Below, piece by piece: positions 18,616 through 27,398 of a stretch of 49,234 bases of DNA. Location of the stretch: NCBI GenBank assembly GCA_021737545.1, contig JAIPDT010000004.1, forward strand, positions 1 to 49,234. Reading direction: 5' to 3'. The notes below the pieces were generated by a model that was given only the letters and a program-made list of their open reading frames with translations, had not been told where the DNA came from and searched no databases. Origin of the DNA: Desulfobacteraceae bacterium (GTDB lineage: Bacteria > Desulfobacterota > Desulfobacteria > Desulfobacterales > Desulfosalsimonadaceae). A program made the position numbers and the translations under genes. Each line of letters begins with the position of its first letter. Position 1 is the stretch's first letter.

Positions 18616-20274
18616 ATGTCGAATCTTGAGTTAACGCCCGCTGCCCGGGCGGTCATGGAAAAGCGTTATCTGGCGCGGGATAATGCCGGCAATCTCATAG
18701 AAACTGCCGGGCAACTGTTTCACAGGGTGGCAAGAGCCGTGGCAGAGGCCGACCGCATGCTTGACCCCGGTTCCTCCGTGAAAAAAACCGCGGATGATTT
18801 CGAAGCCGCCATGACCTCTTTTGCTTTCCTGCCGAACACGCCGTGCCTGGTAAATGCGGGACGGCCCATGGGGCAGCTGGCCGCATGCTTTGTCCTGCCC
18901 GTGGAAGACAACCTGGAATCCATATTCCAGACATTGAAGGACACCGCCCTGATTCATCAAAGCGGAGGCGGGACCGGTTTTTCATTTTCCAGAATACGCC
19001 CCAGGGGAGATACCATATTTCCGGCTTTCGGGGTATCCGGCGGTCCGGTATCCTTTATAGAACTTTTCGATTCCGCCACCCATATTATAGACCGCAACCA
19101 GGTCAGGCCCGGGGCCAACATGGGAGTCCTCCATGTTTCCCATCCTGACATTGAAGAGTTTATACTGGCCAAGACAGGCCAGGGGCGGCTGCAGAACTTC
19201 AACCTCTCGGTGGCGGTGGACGACCGTTTCTTAAAAAGCCTGGAAAACCGGTCGAATTATCCGCTGATCCATTCCCGCACCGGAACTAAGGTGGGAGAAA
19301 AGCCAGCCGACAGAATTATGGACATAATAGCAGAAAGCGCATGGGAATGCGGAGATCCGGGCATCCTGTTTATCGACCGAATCAACCGGGACAATCCAAC
19401 GCCCGGCATGGGCGGGATCGAGGCCACAAATCCTTGCGGAGAGCAGCCTCTTCTGCCGTTTGAGTCCTGCACCCTGGGCTCGATAAATCTTACCCGGTTT
19501 GTCTCAAACAACGGGATCGATTATTCAAGCCTTGAACAAACCGTTGAACTGGGGGTACACTTTCTTGACAATGTCATTGAAGTAAACCGCTATCCGCTCC
19601 GGCAAATCGAAGAATGGAGCCGCACCAACCGCAAGATCGGCCTCGGGGTGATGGGGTTTGCAGACGCCCTGATAATGATGGGCGTGCCCTATCAAAGCCA
19701 AAAAGCCCTGAACCTTGCAGAAGAGATCATGGACTGCATCCGGAAAACCGCGGCCGCAGCCTCGGCCCGGCTGGCGGAAAAACGCGGCAACTTCCCGGCA
19801 TTTGAGCACAGCAACATGGCCGCATCTGGTATAAAAAAGCGCAGAAACGCATCTTTAACCACCATCGCCCCCACGGGCACCATCAGCCTGCTCGCAGGGG
19901 TAAGCTCCGGGATCGAGCCGGTGTTCTCCTTTGAATTGAAACGCAGGGTGATAGACGAGGTTATAGACGAGATTCACCCCGTGTACCGGCGGTACGTGGA
20001 AGAGGGCCGCACACCGCCAAAAGAGATTTTCCAGACCGCGTGGGATGTGGCCCCTGACTGGCACCTCAAAATACAGGAGGCTTTTCAGAAGCATACCGAC
20101 AATGCGGTTTCAAAAACCGTCAATTTCCGGGCAGACGCCACTGTCAACGATATTCGGGAACTTTTTGATACCGCCTCTCACATGGAGCTAAAGGGGGTCA
20201 CGGTCTACCGGGACCGCTCGAGACCCGACCAGTCGCTTTCCGCCGATCCCGTACGGTGCGAAAAATGCGCATGA
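18616..20274 (+). CDS. nrdJ: Adenosylcobalamin-dependent ribonucleotide reductase (class II)
   Basis: Reduces ribonucleotides to deoxyribonucleotides using a cobalamin-generated thiyl radical, with no need for or sensitivity to oxygen. The catalytic NPCGEQPLL has the radical cysteine near 274. One of the redox cysteines is in LPNTPCLVNAGR, and the finger-loop region is HQSGGGTGFSF. The C-terminus ends CEKCA, the CxxC pair re-reduced by thioredoxin. At 552 residues it is a compact member without an N-terminal ATP-cone, so allosteric activity control by dATP is probably absent. The ATG at 18616 has only a weak site (CAGG). It is transcribed away from tamB. Its need for B12 fits the cobalamin genes near 27 kb. 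Confidence 0.93.
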   Translation: MSNLELTPAARAVMEKRYLARDNAGNLIETAGQLFHRVARAVAEADRMLDPGSSVKKTADDFEAAMTSFAFLPNTPCLVNAGRPMGQLAACFVLPVEDNLESIFQTLKDTALIHQSGGGTGFSFSRIRPRGDTIFPAFGVSGGPVSFIELFDSATHIIDRNQVRPGANMGVLHVSHPDIEEFILAKTGQGRLQNFNLSVAVDDRFLKSLENRSNYPLIHSRTGTKVGEKPADRIMDIIAESAWECGDPGILFIDRINRDNPTPGMGGIEATNPCGEQPLLPFESCTLGSINLTRFVSNNGIDYSSLEQTVELGVHFLDNVIEVNRYPLRQIEEWSRTNRKIGLGVMGFADALIMMGVPYQSQKALNLAEEIMDCIRKTAAAASARLAEKRGNFPAFEHSNMAASGIKKRRNASLTTIAPTGTISLLAGVSSGIEPVFSFELKRRVIDEVIDEIHPVYRRYVEEGRTPPKEIFQTAWDVAPDWHLKIQEAFQKHTDNAVSKTVNFRADATVNDIRELFDTASHMELKGVTVYRDRSRPDQSLSADPVRCEKCA

Positions 20275-20461
20275 TAACGCATTTGCAATTATTGCATGAA
20301 CTCATAAATTCAAATTCCCATTTCGCCACCTCGATCAGACAGATGTTATCGCCCCTGATGGCATGTTGTGGCATTGCCGGATGGCGGAATGCGGAAAAAT
20401 ACCGATGCTGAAAGCGGGTTCAACCGCATAAAGTTCAACCTGAGCAGAATACATATATACG

Positions 20462-21472
20462 ATGGCCGACATCCTGATACAAACCTTTACCTCAACATTG
20501 CTTTCGATGTTGAAGATTTTTCTTATCATTCCGGCCGCGGGTATTTTGATACGCAAAAACGTGCTGAGCCGGAATAATCTGCACGCTCTGTCTGTGGCCA
20601 CTGTGGACGTTTTTCTGCCCTGCCTGAGCTTTACGAGTATTTTAAAAAATTTCAGACCAGGCGAGTTCGACATCTGGTGGGTGCTGCCCACTGCGGGCAT
20701 ATTGATTACACTCACCGGCATGCTGCTGGGGTGGCTGGCTTTTTTCCGGGAATTGCCGGAAAAACGGAATATGATACCGATGACCGGGGTTCAGAATGCG
20801 GGTTTTCTAATCCTGCCGTTGGGCGCAGTCCTGTTTCCCGATCAGTTCGAGCTGTTTTCTGTCTATGTCTTCATGTTCGTCATCGGACAGTCCCTGCCCA
20901 TCTGGAGCCTGGCAAAACAGATGACCACAGCCGAACCCGGCACCCGTCTGCAATGCAAAGACATGCTAACCCCCCCTCTGGTGGCAACTCTTCTGGCAAT
21001 TGCGCTCGTCTTTGCCGGCCTGCATCCGTTTTTCTTCGCACCGCAAGGCCCCCAATCCTCCGGCATCATAAACACTGCGCTGGCTACTGTCTTTGAGGCT
21101 GTGCAACTGCTGGGACAGGCCACAGTGCCGTTGGCGATATTCATCCTGGGTGGCGTTCTGGGAAGTATTTCCTTTAAGTTGCGGCCCTATCTCTGGGATG
21201 CGATCCGTGTGTTGTCGATCAAATTTATATTGCTTCCGGTATTGACAATATTAATTGTATATTTTTCGGGCTTACGGGAATCCATCCCTCTTCTTGCTGT
21301 TTTCTTCGTTATCCAGAGTTCATCGGCCCCGGCCATTGCCCTGGTGCTCCAGGTCAAAAAATACGGGGGAAACGAGCAGAAAATAGGCAGTGTTCTGCTT
21401 TTAAGCTACATAGCGTGCCTGTTGATGATGCCCCTATGGGTTGCCGTCTGGAATCTGATCTCTCATTTTTGA
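20462..21472 (+). CDS. AEC-family (auxin efflux carrier type) transporter
   Basis: A 336-residue membrane protein with about ten hydrophobic segments. The N-terminal half has NLHALSVATVDVFLPCLSF and the C-terminal half has QSSSAPAIALVLQVKKYGG, both characteristic of the AEC/MleP family. Bacterial members export or exchange organic acids such as malate; the substrate here cannot be told. The ATG at 20462 follows 187 bases of gap after nrdJ in which I see no gene. It is followed by a hairpin at 21507-21531. Alternative: a generic permease of the same fold. Confidence 0.85.
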   Translation: MADILIQTFTSTLLSMLKIFLIIPAAGILIRKNVLSRNNLHALSVATVDVFLPCLSFTSILKNFRPGEFDIWWVLPTAGILITLTGMLLGWLAFFRELPEKRNMIPMTGVQNAGFLILPLGAVLFPDQFELFSVYVFMFVIGQSLPIWSLAKQMTTAEPGTRLQCKDMLTPPLVATLLAIALVFAGLHPFFFAPQGPQSSGIINTALATVFEAVQLLGQATVPLAIFILGGVLGSISFKLRPYLWDAIRVLSIKFILLPVLTILIVYFSGLRESIPLLAVFFVIQSSSAPAIALVLQVKKYGGNEQKIGSVLLLSYIACLLMMPLWVAVWNLISHF

Positions 21473-21506
21473 GCAGACGGCGGCCGAAAATTTTAGATAC
21501 GGTTGT

Positions 21507-21531
21507 GTGCCGGAGTTTTAACTCCCGGCAC
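21507..21531 (+). terminator. Probable terminator after the AEC transporter
   Basis: GTGCCGG-AG (from 21507) pairs with CT-CCCGGCAC (ending 21531) around a TTTTA loop. An AT-rich stretch with several T-runs follows to 21556. It lies 35 bases after the transporter stop and 38 bases ahead of the next gene. The T-run is not immediate, so efficiency is uncertain. Confidence 0.5.
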
Positions 21532-21568
21532 TTAATATTTTACTTTTTTATTTTGCAAGGGGGTTAAT

Positions 21569-22537
21569 ATGGACTCTTTTCTGCCTTACCTGCTTTTGAT
21601 CATCGGTCTGGTGCTTCTGGTAAAGGGGGCCGACCTGCTGGTGGAAGGCGCCGGTTCCATTGCCAGGAGGCTGAAGATCTCGGATCTCGTCATAGGTTTG
21701 ACGATCGTGTCTTTCGGCACATCCGCGCCCGAACTGTTTGTCAATGTGACGGCCAGCATAAACGGCAATACCGGGATTGCCATCGGAAACGTTCTGGGCA
21801 GCAACATTGCCAATATTCTTCTGATACTGGGCATATCCGCAGTAATCTATCCGCTGGGTGTGTCAAGGGGAACGGTCTGGCGGGAAATTCCGTTTTCCCT
21901 GCTGGCCGCGGTGGTGCTGGGTATTGCAGCCAACGACCGCTTTTTCGACGGCTGGATCTATTCCGACATTTCCCGCTCAGATGGGCTGATCTTTCTGATG
22001 TTTTTCGCGATTTTTCTCTATTATTCTGCAAGCATATCCCGCAATTTCGCCGGTGATGCCCAGGGCATGCCCATGCAGCAGCGCAGGGTGCCGGCTTCCC
22101 TGGCCATGGTGGCAGGCGGCCTGGTCGGCCTGTCTGCAGGCGGCAAACTGATTGTTGACGGAGCCATACACATAGCCGTATCCATGGGAATGAGCGAAGC
22201 CGTGGTGGGCCTTACCATTGTGGCCGTGGGCACCTCGCTGCCGGAGCTTGCAACCTCGGCCATGGCTGCATGGCGCAAAAACGTGGAGATCGCGGTGGGC
22301 AACGTGGTGGGCTCCAACATTTTCAACATTTTTTTCGTACTGGGCGTCAGCTCTGTGATCAAGCCGATTCCCTTCCATACAGGCGCCAATCTTGATATCG
22401 CAATGGTGATCCTGGCGGGTCTGATCCTGTTTGTCACCATGTTTACGGGCAAGCGCCGATCACTGGACCGGTGGGAAGGCGCCCTGCTTATGTTGCTTTA
22501 TGCAGCCTACCTGGGTTACCTGCTGCTTCGCGGATAA
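21569..22537 (+). CDS. Na+/Ca2+ exchanger family (CaCA, YrbG-like) transporter
   Basis: A 322-residue inner-membrane antiporter. The two alpha-repeats that form the ion path are both present: GLTIVSFGTSAPELFVNVTAS with GNVLGSNIANILLILG, and GLTIVAVGTSLPELATSAMA with GNVVGSNIFNIFFVLG. About ten transmembrane segments and the length fit the YrbG/CaCA family, which exchanges cations (Ca2+ for Na+ or H+). The ion specificity is inferred. The ATG has a good AAGGGGG site 7 bases upstream. It converges on the SLC12-like permease with only nine bases between stops. Confidence 0.93.
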   Translation: MDSFLPYLLLIIGLVLLVKGADLLVEGAGSIARRLKISDLVIGLTIVSFGTSAPELFVNVTASINGNTGIAIGNVLGSNIANILLILGISAVIYPLGVSRGTVWREIPFSLLAAVVLGIAANDRFFDGWIYSDISRSDGLIFLMFFAIFLYYSASISRNFAGDAQGMPMQQRRVPASLAMVAGGLVGLSAGGKLIVDGAIHIAVSMGMSEAVVGLTIVAVGTSLPELATSAMAAWRKNVEIAVGNVVGSNIFNIFFVLGVSSVIKPIPFHTGANLDIAMVILAGLILFVTMFTGKRRSLDRWEGALLMLLYAAYLGYLLLRG

Positions 22538-22546
22538 ATGGTCACA

Positions 22547-25075
22547 TTACTCTTTTGGTTCCTCTTGTTCTTCTTCGGCAATATCCGCTCCCAGCCTCCG
22601 CGCTTCTTCGGCAAGGTTTTCGGCGATCGCAGACTGTTTGGCTGCTTTTCTGCCTGAAGCCACGGCTTCATTTTTGGCTCTTGCGACCTCTTTGTTCAGC
22701 TCCCGGAGCTTTTCTTCAGACTCACCGGCTTTTAAAGCCTGCCTCCAGGCTTCGATCGCCTCTTCGAGTTCGCGGGAAGCTTTTTCCGCGGCTTTTTCCG
22801 CATCCCTTTCCTTTTTGCAGGCATCATGATACCTGTCTGCCGCTTCTGCGATTTCTCCGGCAGGGCCGGCCTCGGGCTCTGCTGACAGGTCGATATCCTT
22901 TGCCGCCAGTACCGCGGCTGTCACGGGCAGGCGGGACAGCAGTGCTGAAAGGTCATTGCCGAAAGGATCCCTCGGCTTATCCTGAATCAGCCTGAACGGC
23001 AGAAACACCAGGGCGGCGTCTTCGGAATAGGCCGCAACCGCATCCGGACCGGCGCTGGCAACGATTTCCGGTTCCGCCGGGATCCGGATTTCAGAAAGCG
23101 TCTGCTCCAGATCTGCCACGGTCTTTCCGCTGGCAATAACGTCTGCGCTGATGTCCAACACCCGGATTTTCGCGTCATGCCACGGCCTGTTCTGGGAGAT
23201 CATGTGTGCAAAAAGCATCATCAGACGGCTGGTGGCATCGCCCCGCCACCACACATCAATACGCCTTTTTTCTGCGGGCATTTCCTTTAGTTTTTCCCAC
23301 ACCTCTGTTTCCGCTAAAAAAAGCAGGATGTTATATCCCTGGCGAAACGCCGTGCGAAGAGAGATACCGAATCGCCTGGAGCGATAATCCGAAGTCGCAT
23401 CCGAATCCGATTTTTCGATCCAGTTGCTCATCATGGTGTTGCCCTTAAGGGGACCAATGCCGAAGGACTGGACAAGGGAGAGAAGCGCAAGCCTGACATC
23501 GGGGCCGTTTATGACCAGTGGGAACATGTCTACTTCAAGCTCTTTGATGTCTTTTGCTATTTCAGCCGCTGCTTCCTCTTTCTGTTTCCGGATTTTTGCC
23601 CCTTCTCCTTGAATAATGCGAATCACGGTGGCAAAGCCGCTGTCTCCCTGCAGCCAGTCTGCAAACCGGAGAAGAGGCCTGCGTCGCTCTGGATCATCTG
23701 AAAAAACGAGCAAATTGGGCCTCCAGTCCCTGGGATGTTCCGCGGCATCCGCCGCCTGGAGCAGGTGGCTGCGGATCTGCTGGAACCGGTAGGACCGACG
23801 GCTGTCAGCCCACCTGGCCGGCCCCGCGGTTCGGCTGAGATACTGGTAAATGGCAGATAAAAAGGCCAGAGCCACGATACCGGCCACTATGTCAATTGCG
23901 AGCATTGCACCCAGGCAGGCAAGTCCGCCTGCAAGACTCAAACGTTTGTCGTAGTATTTAAACGTCGGCCTGAAAGACGGGCTTGCGGCCCGGGCTTCAA
24001 AAAAGGTGGCATAGTTTAGCAGGCCGTAGGAAATCAAAAAAAACATGGAGACCACGGGCGCAATAAAATTGAGGTTGCCCAGTGCGATGGTGAAAAGCGC
24101 AATGGCCCCGGCAAGCAGGACCCCCCGCCTGGGGTTGTTGCTCGGACCCGCTCCTTTGGCAAAGGGCAGCAGAAAGGGAAAGATCCGGTCTGCCGAAAGC
24201 GACTGCAGTATGCGCGGTGCGCCCATGAAAGAAGCCATGCCCGATGACAATGTAGCGGCAATCACGCCGGCGAGCACCAAGGAGTCAATGGCCGCCACCC
24301 GTTTCATGGCATTATAGTCTGTGGCCAGTATGTCGCCGGGAAGAGATGCGGCAAAAACAACAGCAGAGACAAAATAGATGACAATAGAGATCCCCACTGC
24401 GGCAAATGTTCCGTTTGGAAGGCTTTTGCCCGGGTCTTTCAGATCTCCGGACATGCTCACCCCCTGTGTAAACCCTGTAACCGCCGGGAAAAAGATGGCA
24501 AAGATCAGCCAGAAAGACGGCGCGTTTTCCGGTGCGGCGAGGTTGTTTACCAGGACGGCCGTGTCCCATCGCATGGCCCCGCCCACGAAAAAAGAGACAA
24601 TGGCCGCAAACAGAATCGCCATGATAAAGGTCTGAAACCGGGCGGCCCAGTCAGCGCCCAGCCAGACAAACACAAAAAGCAGAAGCACCGCGGCCGCGGC
24701 GATCATCTGGGGCAGTCCCTTCATGGTAAAAGGCACCAGCACAGCCAGGACCTCGCCAAAGCCTATGCTGTAGAAAGCAATAGATACCGACTGGGCCAGA
24801 AAGAGGACAATACCGATTGCGCCGCCGAACTCCAGGCCCAGTGTCCGGGAGATCAGATAATAGTCGCCTCCGCCCTTGACTTTGAGATTCGTGGCCACTA
24901 CCGCCAGGGAAACGGAAGTCAGCACAGAAATAAGGTTTGCAAGGCCGATTATGACAAGGGCTTTGATCAGTCCGGCATTGCCCACCACGTAGCCCAGGCG
25001 CAGAAACAGTATAATGCCCAGGATGGTTAAAATGCTCGGAGTAAAAACCCCTGCAAACGTCCCCAGCTTTTTCAT
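22547..25075 (-). CDS. SLC12-like (APC superfamily) cation-chloride/amino-acid permease
   Basis: An 842-residue transporter. The N-terminal 420 residues contain about twelve membrane helices, with GVFTPSILTILGIILFLRLG and VVATNLKVKGGGDYYLISR as in the Na-K-Cl cotransporter family. Residues about 430-740 form a cytosolic domain like the SLC12 C-terminal domain. The last 100 residues are a highly charged alanine/glutamate coiled coil (about 740-830). Bacterial members are poorly characterised, so the substrate is open. The N-terminus is intact at MKKLGTFAGVF (ATG 25075; another ATG two codons earlier). However, the transposase-related inverted repeat begins nine bases upstream and no Shine-Dalgarno site is visible. 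The native leader seems to have been replaced. Confidence 0.85.
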   Translation of the reverse strand: MKKLGTFAGVFTPSILTILGIILFLRLGYVVGNAGLIKALVIIGLANLISVLTSVSLAVVATNLKVKGGGDYYLISRTLGLEFGGAIGIVLFLAQSVSIAFYSIGFGEVLAVLVPFTMKGLPQMIAAAAVLLLFVFVWLGADWAARFQTFIMAILFAAIVSFFVGGAMRWDTAVLVNNLAAPENAPSFWLIFAIFFPAVTGFTQGVSMSGDLKDPGKSLPNGTFAAVGISIVIYFVSAVVFAASLPGDILATDYNAMKRVAAIDSLVLAGVIAATLSSGMASFMGAPRILQSLSADRIFPFLLPFAKGAGPSNNPRRGVLLAGAIALFTIALGNLNFIAPVVSMFFLISYGLLNYATFFEARAASPSFRPTFKYYDKRLSLAGGLACLGAMLAIDIVAGIVALAFLSAIYQYLSRTAGPARWADSRRSYRFQQIRSHLLQAADAAEHPRDWRPNLLVFSDDPERRRPLLRFADWLQGDSGFATVIRIIQGEGAKIRKQKEEAAAEIAKDIKELEVDMFPLVINGPDVRLALLSLVQSFGIGPLKGNTMMSNWIEKSDSDATSDYRSRRFGISLRTAFRQGYNILLFLAETEVWEKLKEMPAEKRRIDVWWRGDATSRLMMLFAHMISQNRPWHDAKIRVLDISADVIASGKTVADLEQTLSEIRIPAEPEIVASAGPDAVAAYSEDAALVFLPFRLIQDKPRDPFGNDLSALLSRLPVTAAVLAAKDIDLSAEPEAGPAGEIAEAADRYHDACKKERDAEKAAEKASRELEEAIEAWRQALKAGESEEKLRELNKEVARAKNEAVASGRKAAKQSAIAENLAEEARRLGADIAEEEQEEPKE

Positions 25076-25083
25076 ATGCATAT

Positions 25084-25605
25084 GGGGTCAAACCTTGATT
25101 ATTGTCTTTAAAGATTGACAAAAAAATTCATTCAGGACAGACTCAGTCCATGGTAAGGCAACTGAGAAAAGATTTTTGTGGTGTATATTACCACATTCTT
25201 TCCCGGGGAAACAACCGGTCTTATATTTTTTGTTCCGACAAAGACCGGCGGGAATTTTCATATTTGCTGGCCGCCTTTTCTCAACACTTTGCCATTGAGA
25301 TATATGCTTATGTGCTGATGGACAATCATTATCATTTGCTTGTTCGCACCCTGGAACCCAATCTTTCCAAAGCCATGCAACGGCTTGGCACCGCCTACAC
25401 ACAACGCTTCAACTCCAGAAACTCAAAAAGCGGCCATCTTTTTCAGGGGAGATTTAAAAGCTTCCTGTCGGCGACTTGTTGGGCCTGACGTATTCCTCTG
25501 TGAGCCGAAAAATTCATCATGTCAGGTCAAAAATGAAAAGCAGCGGCCAAAATAGCTTGAAAAACATTTATGAGACAGTAAGGACAAAAATCAAGGTTTG
25601 ACCCC
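25084..25605. mobile_element. Deleted REP/RAYT-type element with terminal inverted repeats
   Basis: A 522-base unit bounded by inverted repeats. The left end 25084-25106 begins ggggtcaaaccttgatt, and the right end 25583-25605 is its reverse complement at 22 of 23 positions. It encloses the remnant of a Y1/REP-associated tyrosine transposase, whose last codons lie inside the right repeat. No flanking direct repeat was seen, as expected for this transposase class. The unit looks non-autonomous. Confidence 0.75.
25150..25601 (+). pseudogene. REP-associated tyrosine transposase (Y1/TnpA_REP), internally deleted
   Basis: The N-terminal part is intact: MVRQLRKDFCGVYYHILSRG, the HUH metal site in LMDNHYHLLVRT, and the probable nucleophile tyrosine in AYTQRFNSRNSKSGHLFQGR. 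Just after FKSFLS the frame shifts, and the string VGDLLGLTYSSVSRKIHHV follows in the +1 frame, ending ETVRTKIKV-stop. That is the usual C-terminal end of such transposases, after a DnaA-like helix. Roughly 100 residues that normally join the parts are absent, and the reading frame is broken at about 25467-25472. The chosen start follows the family N-terminus; upstream in-frame codons belong to the inverted repeat. Inactive as a single protein. Confidence 0.75.
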
Positions 25606-25614
25606 CCTCCTTGA

Positions 25615-26040
25615 GTAGAGACCCTCAGATTGTTGGAAGGAGTGTTTGACATTTACATGCCTGATTTCAAATTCATGGATTCCGAAATCGCCGAACGGGC
25701 CTGCGATGCACCGGATTATCCTGAAACTGCGAAAGCCGCCCTAAAGGAAATGCACCGACAGGTCGGAGATCTTGTGATAAACGATCAGGGACTCGCCGTT
25801 CGCGGCCTGCTGGTACGCCACCTGGTGCTGCCGGAAGATCTGTCCAACACCGGGGCAGCCATGGGGTTTATCGCCCGGGAAATATCGCCTGATACTTATG
25901 TCAATGTCATGGCCCAGTACCGCCCCATGGGCAGGGCTGCCAAAATCCCGGGACTTTCACGCCCTCTTTCTTTTAAAGAATACCGTTTTGCAGAGGATGC
26001 AGCCAAAAAGGAGGGAATCTTTCGTCTTGACCGACCGTAA
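25615..26040 (+). pseudogene. C-terminal half of a PflX-like radical SAM protein (COG1313)
   Basis: The sequence ETLRLLEGVFDIYMPDFKF and the blocks CDAPDYPETAKAALKEMHRQ and SPDTYVNVMAQYRPMG match the C-terminal half of PflX-type radical SAM proteins, which are usually about 300 or more residues. The N-terminal half, which should hold the CxxxCxxC cluster motif, is missing. Homology begins within ten bases of the right end of the transposase unit, and an in-frame stop lies at 25612. A TTG at 25630 could start translation, but the product could not bind the 4Fe-4S cluster. It overlaps the CbiR-like gene start by a few codons. Confidence 0.75.
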
Positions 26041-26887
26041 AGCAGACTTGTCCACAGAAGACCTGCCGTATAAGCCGCTGCCGGAATCATATAGGAACAG
26101 GTTTTCTTTTACCCTTGCGGCCCCCTCGTTTATCTACCCGGACCACGTCCTGCCCAATGTCAGGATGCTGGCGCCTTTTATAGACGAAGTCGAACTGGTG
26201 CTGTTTGAAAGCGCACCTGCAGAAAATCTGCCGTCTGAGGAAGATATCAGCGAACTGGCAAGACTTTCCGAAAGCACGGGCGTTACCTACAACGTCCACC
26301 TTCCGATCGATGTAAACATCACAGACCCGGACAAAGGGCTCAGGGCCGATGCCATAGAAAGAATTGCACTGGCTGCAAAACGTGCGAAGCAGCTTAAACC
26401 GTCAACCTGGACGCTACACCTGCCCTATTCCATGGATGAAACCGATCCCGCATCAGTGACCGGATGGCAGAACCTGGCAAAGACTTCTACTAAGACCCTG
26501 CTTGAAAAAACACGGATTGCTCCGCGCTTGGTTTCTGTTGAAACCCTTGACTACCCGCCTTTCTGGCTGAAGCCTGTGGTGGATTATCTGGATTTATCAA
26601 TATGTCTGGATATCGGCCACCTCATGGAGCACGGCCATGGAATCAAAGAGACTTTCAAAAACTTTGAAAACCGCATCTCAATACTTCATCTTTACGGCGG
26701 GGTTGCGGCGGGGCGCGGTCATGTAGGACTTGAACGCCTGCCTGAGAGCCAGGATTCGGTAGTATCTCATATTCTATTTCAATTTTCAGGAATTGTATCC
26801 CTGGAGGTCTTTTCCAAAAAAGATTTGAAACAATCCCTGAAAAGCCTGGAAAACCTGGCTTTGCCAGATGCGCCAATTAATCCTTGA
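26027..26887 (+). CDS. cbiR: Probable cobamide-remodelling TIM-barrel protein CbiR
   Basis: A 286-residue protein of the AP endonuclease 2/xylose isomerase-like TIM-barrel superfamily. Barrel-strand metal residues are visible in YNVHLPIDVNI, WTLHLPYS, VETLDYP, CLDIGHLMEHG and ILHLYGG. The location 55 bases ahead of a cobalamin riboswitch and upstream of cobT suggests CbiR. CbiR is known from Akkermansia to hydrolyse the nucleotide loop of salvaged cobamides so that the lower ligand can be exchanged. The start is inferred as the TTG at 26027, with AAGGAGGG upstream inside the PflX remnant; a TTG at 26048 is possible. Function rests on fold plus context; another sugar-phosphate isomerase-like enzyme is the alternative. 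Confidence 0.65.
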   Translation: MTDRKADLSTEDLPYKPLPESYRNRFSFTLAAPSFIYPDHVLPNVRMLAPFIDEVELVLFESAPAENLPSEEDISELARLSESTGVTYNVHLPIDVNITDPDKGLRADAIERIALAAKRAKQLKPSTWTLHLPYSMDETDPASVTGWQNLAKTSTKTLLEKTRIAPRLVSVETLDYPPFWLKPVVDYLDLSICLDIGHLMEHGHGIKETFKNFENRISILHLYGGVAAGRGHVGLERLPESQDSVVSHILFQFSGIVSLEVFSKKDLKQSLKSLENLALPDAPINP

Positions 26888-26942
26888 CCTTTTCTTTTTG
26901 CCTGGATAAGAATAAGTTTAAAATTTTTGTTATAAGCTTTTT

Positions 26943-27102
26943 TGCAAACGGAACATGGTTGAAATCCGTGACGCACCCGGCGCTGTGAACCGGAAAAACT
27001 CGGGTGGCAGAATATTTTTTGCTGCAGCCACTGGCGGCCTGAAAGCCGCTGGGAAGGCATGTCCGGGCTGAAATCCGGCAAGTCAGAAGACGTGCGAAAA
27101 GG
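26943..27102 (+). ncRNA. Cobalamin (AdoCbl-type) riboswitch
   Basis: Conserved elements occur in the right order: ACATGGTTGAAATCCGTGACG near the 5' end, GCGCTGTGAACC, GCCACTGG (27028-27035), GGGAAGGC, TCCGG, and the B12-box-like AGTCAGAAGACGTGC (27081-27095). It is followed 22 bases later by a strong terminator (27124-27169). That arrangement suggests B12-dependent premature termination upstream of cobT. The 5' boundary is approximate. Confidence 0.88.
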
Positions 27103-27123
27103 CTGACAGCGAAATCTGATGGC

Positions 27124-27169
27124 AAAGGGTTTCGGCAGGAGAAAAATCTCCGGTCGGAACCCTTTTTTT
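27124..27169 (+). terminator. Riboswitch-linked rho-independent terminator
   Basis: AAAGGGTTTCGGC pairs with GTCGGAACCCTT through two G-U pairs, with an inner GGAGA/TCTCC stem and an AAAA loop, followed by seven T residues. It lies directly after the cobalamin aptamer and is its probable off-state expression platform. Confidence 0.85.
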
Positions 27170-27196
27170 ATTGGAAATTTTAAACAATCGACTTCT

Positions 27197-27394
27197 AAGG
27201 AAGTCCACGGTCGGAGTCTGTTTTTGAAGCGACATTGAGCGTTTTCGGAAAAGATTCATTAAATACCGGAGCGATGCAAATTTCAAACTGTCTGAGGCCG
27301 CAAGGCCGAGTTTTTGAAATTTCAGCGAAGGCATTTTTATGAATCCCGAAAACGGTCAGGAACAAAAAAATTGACCCCGACCTTGGACTTCCTT
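27197..27394. repeat. 198-base nested foldback element (MITE-like)
   Basis: Three nested inverted repeats fold the whole unit into one long hairpin. The ends 27197-27218 and 27373-27394 match at 20/22. Inside, CGTTTTCGG (27240-27248) and GATTCAT (27253-27259) pair with ATGAATC (27339-27345) and CCGAAAACG (27346-27354). At the centre, AAATTTCAAA pairs with TTTGAAATTT around a GGCC-GCAA-GGCC tetraloop stem (27296-27307). It contains no gene. It sits between the riboswitch terminator and cobT, so it is within the cobT leader transcript. Confidence 0.8.
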
Positions 27395-27398
27395 TAAC

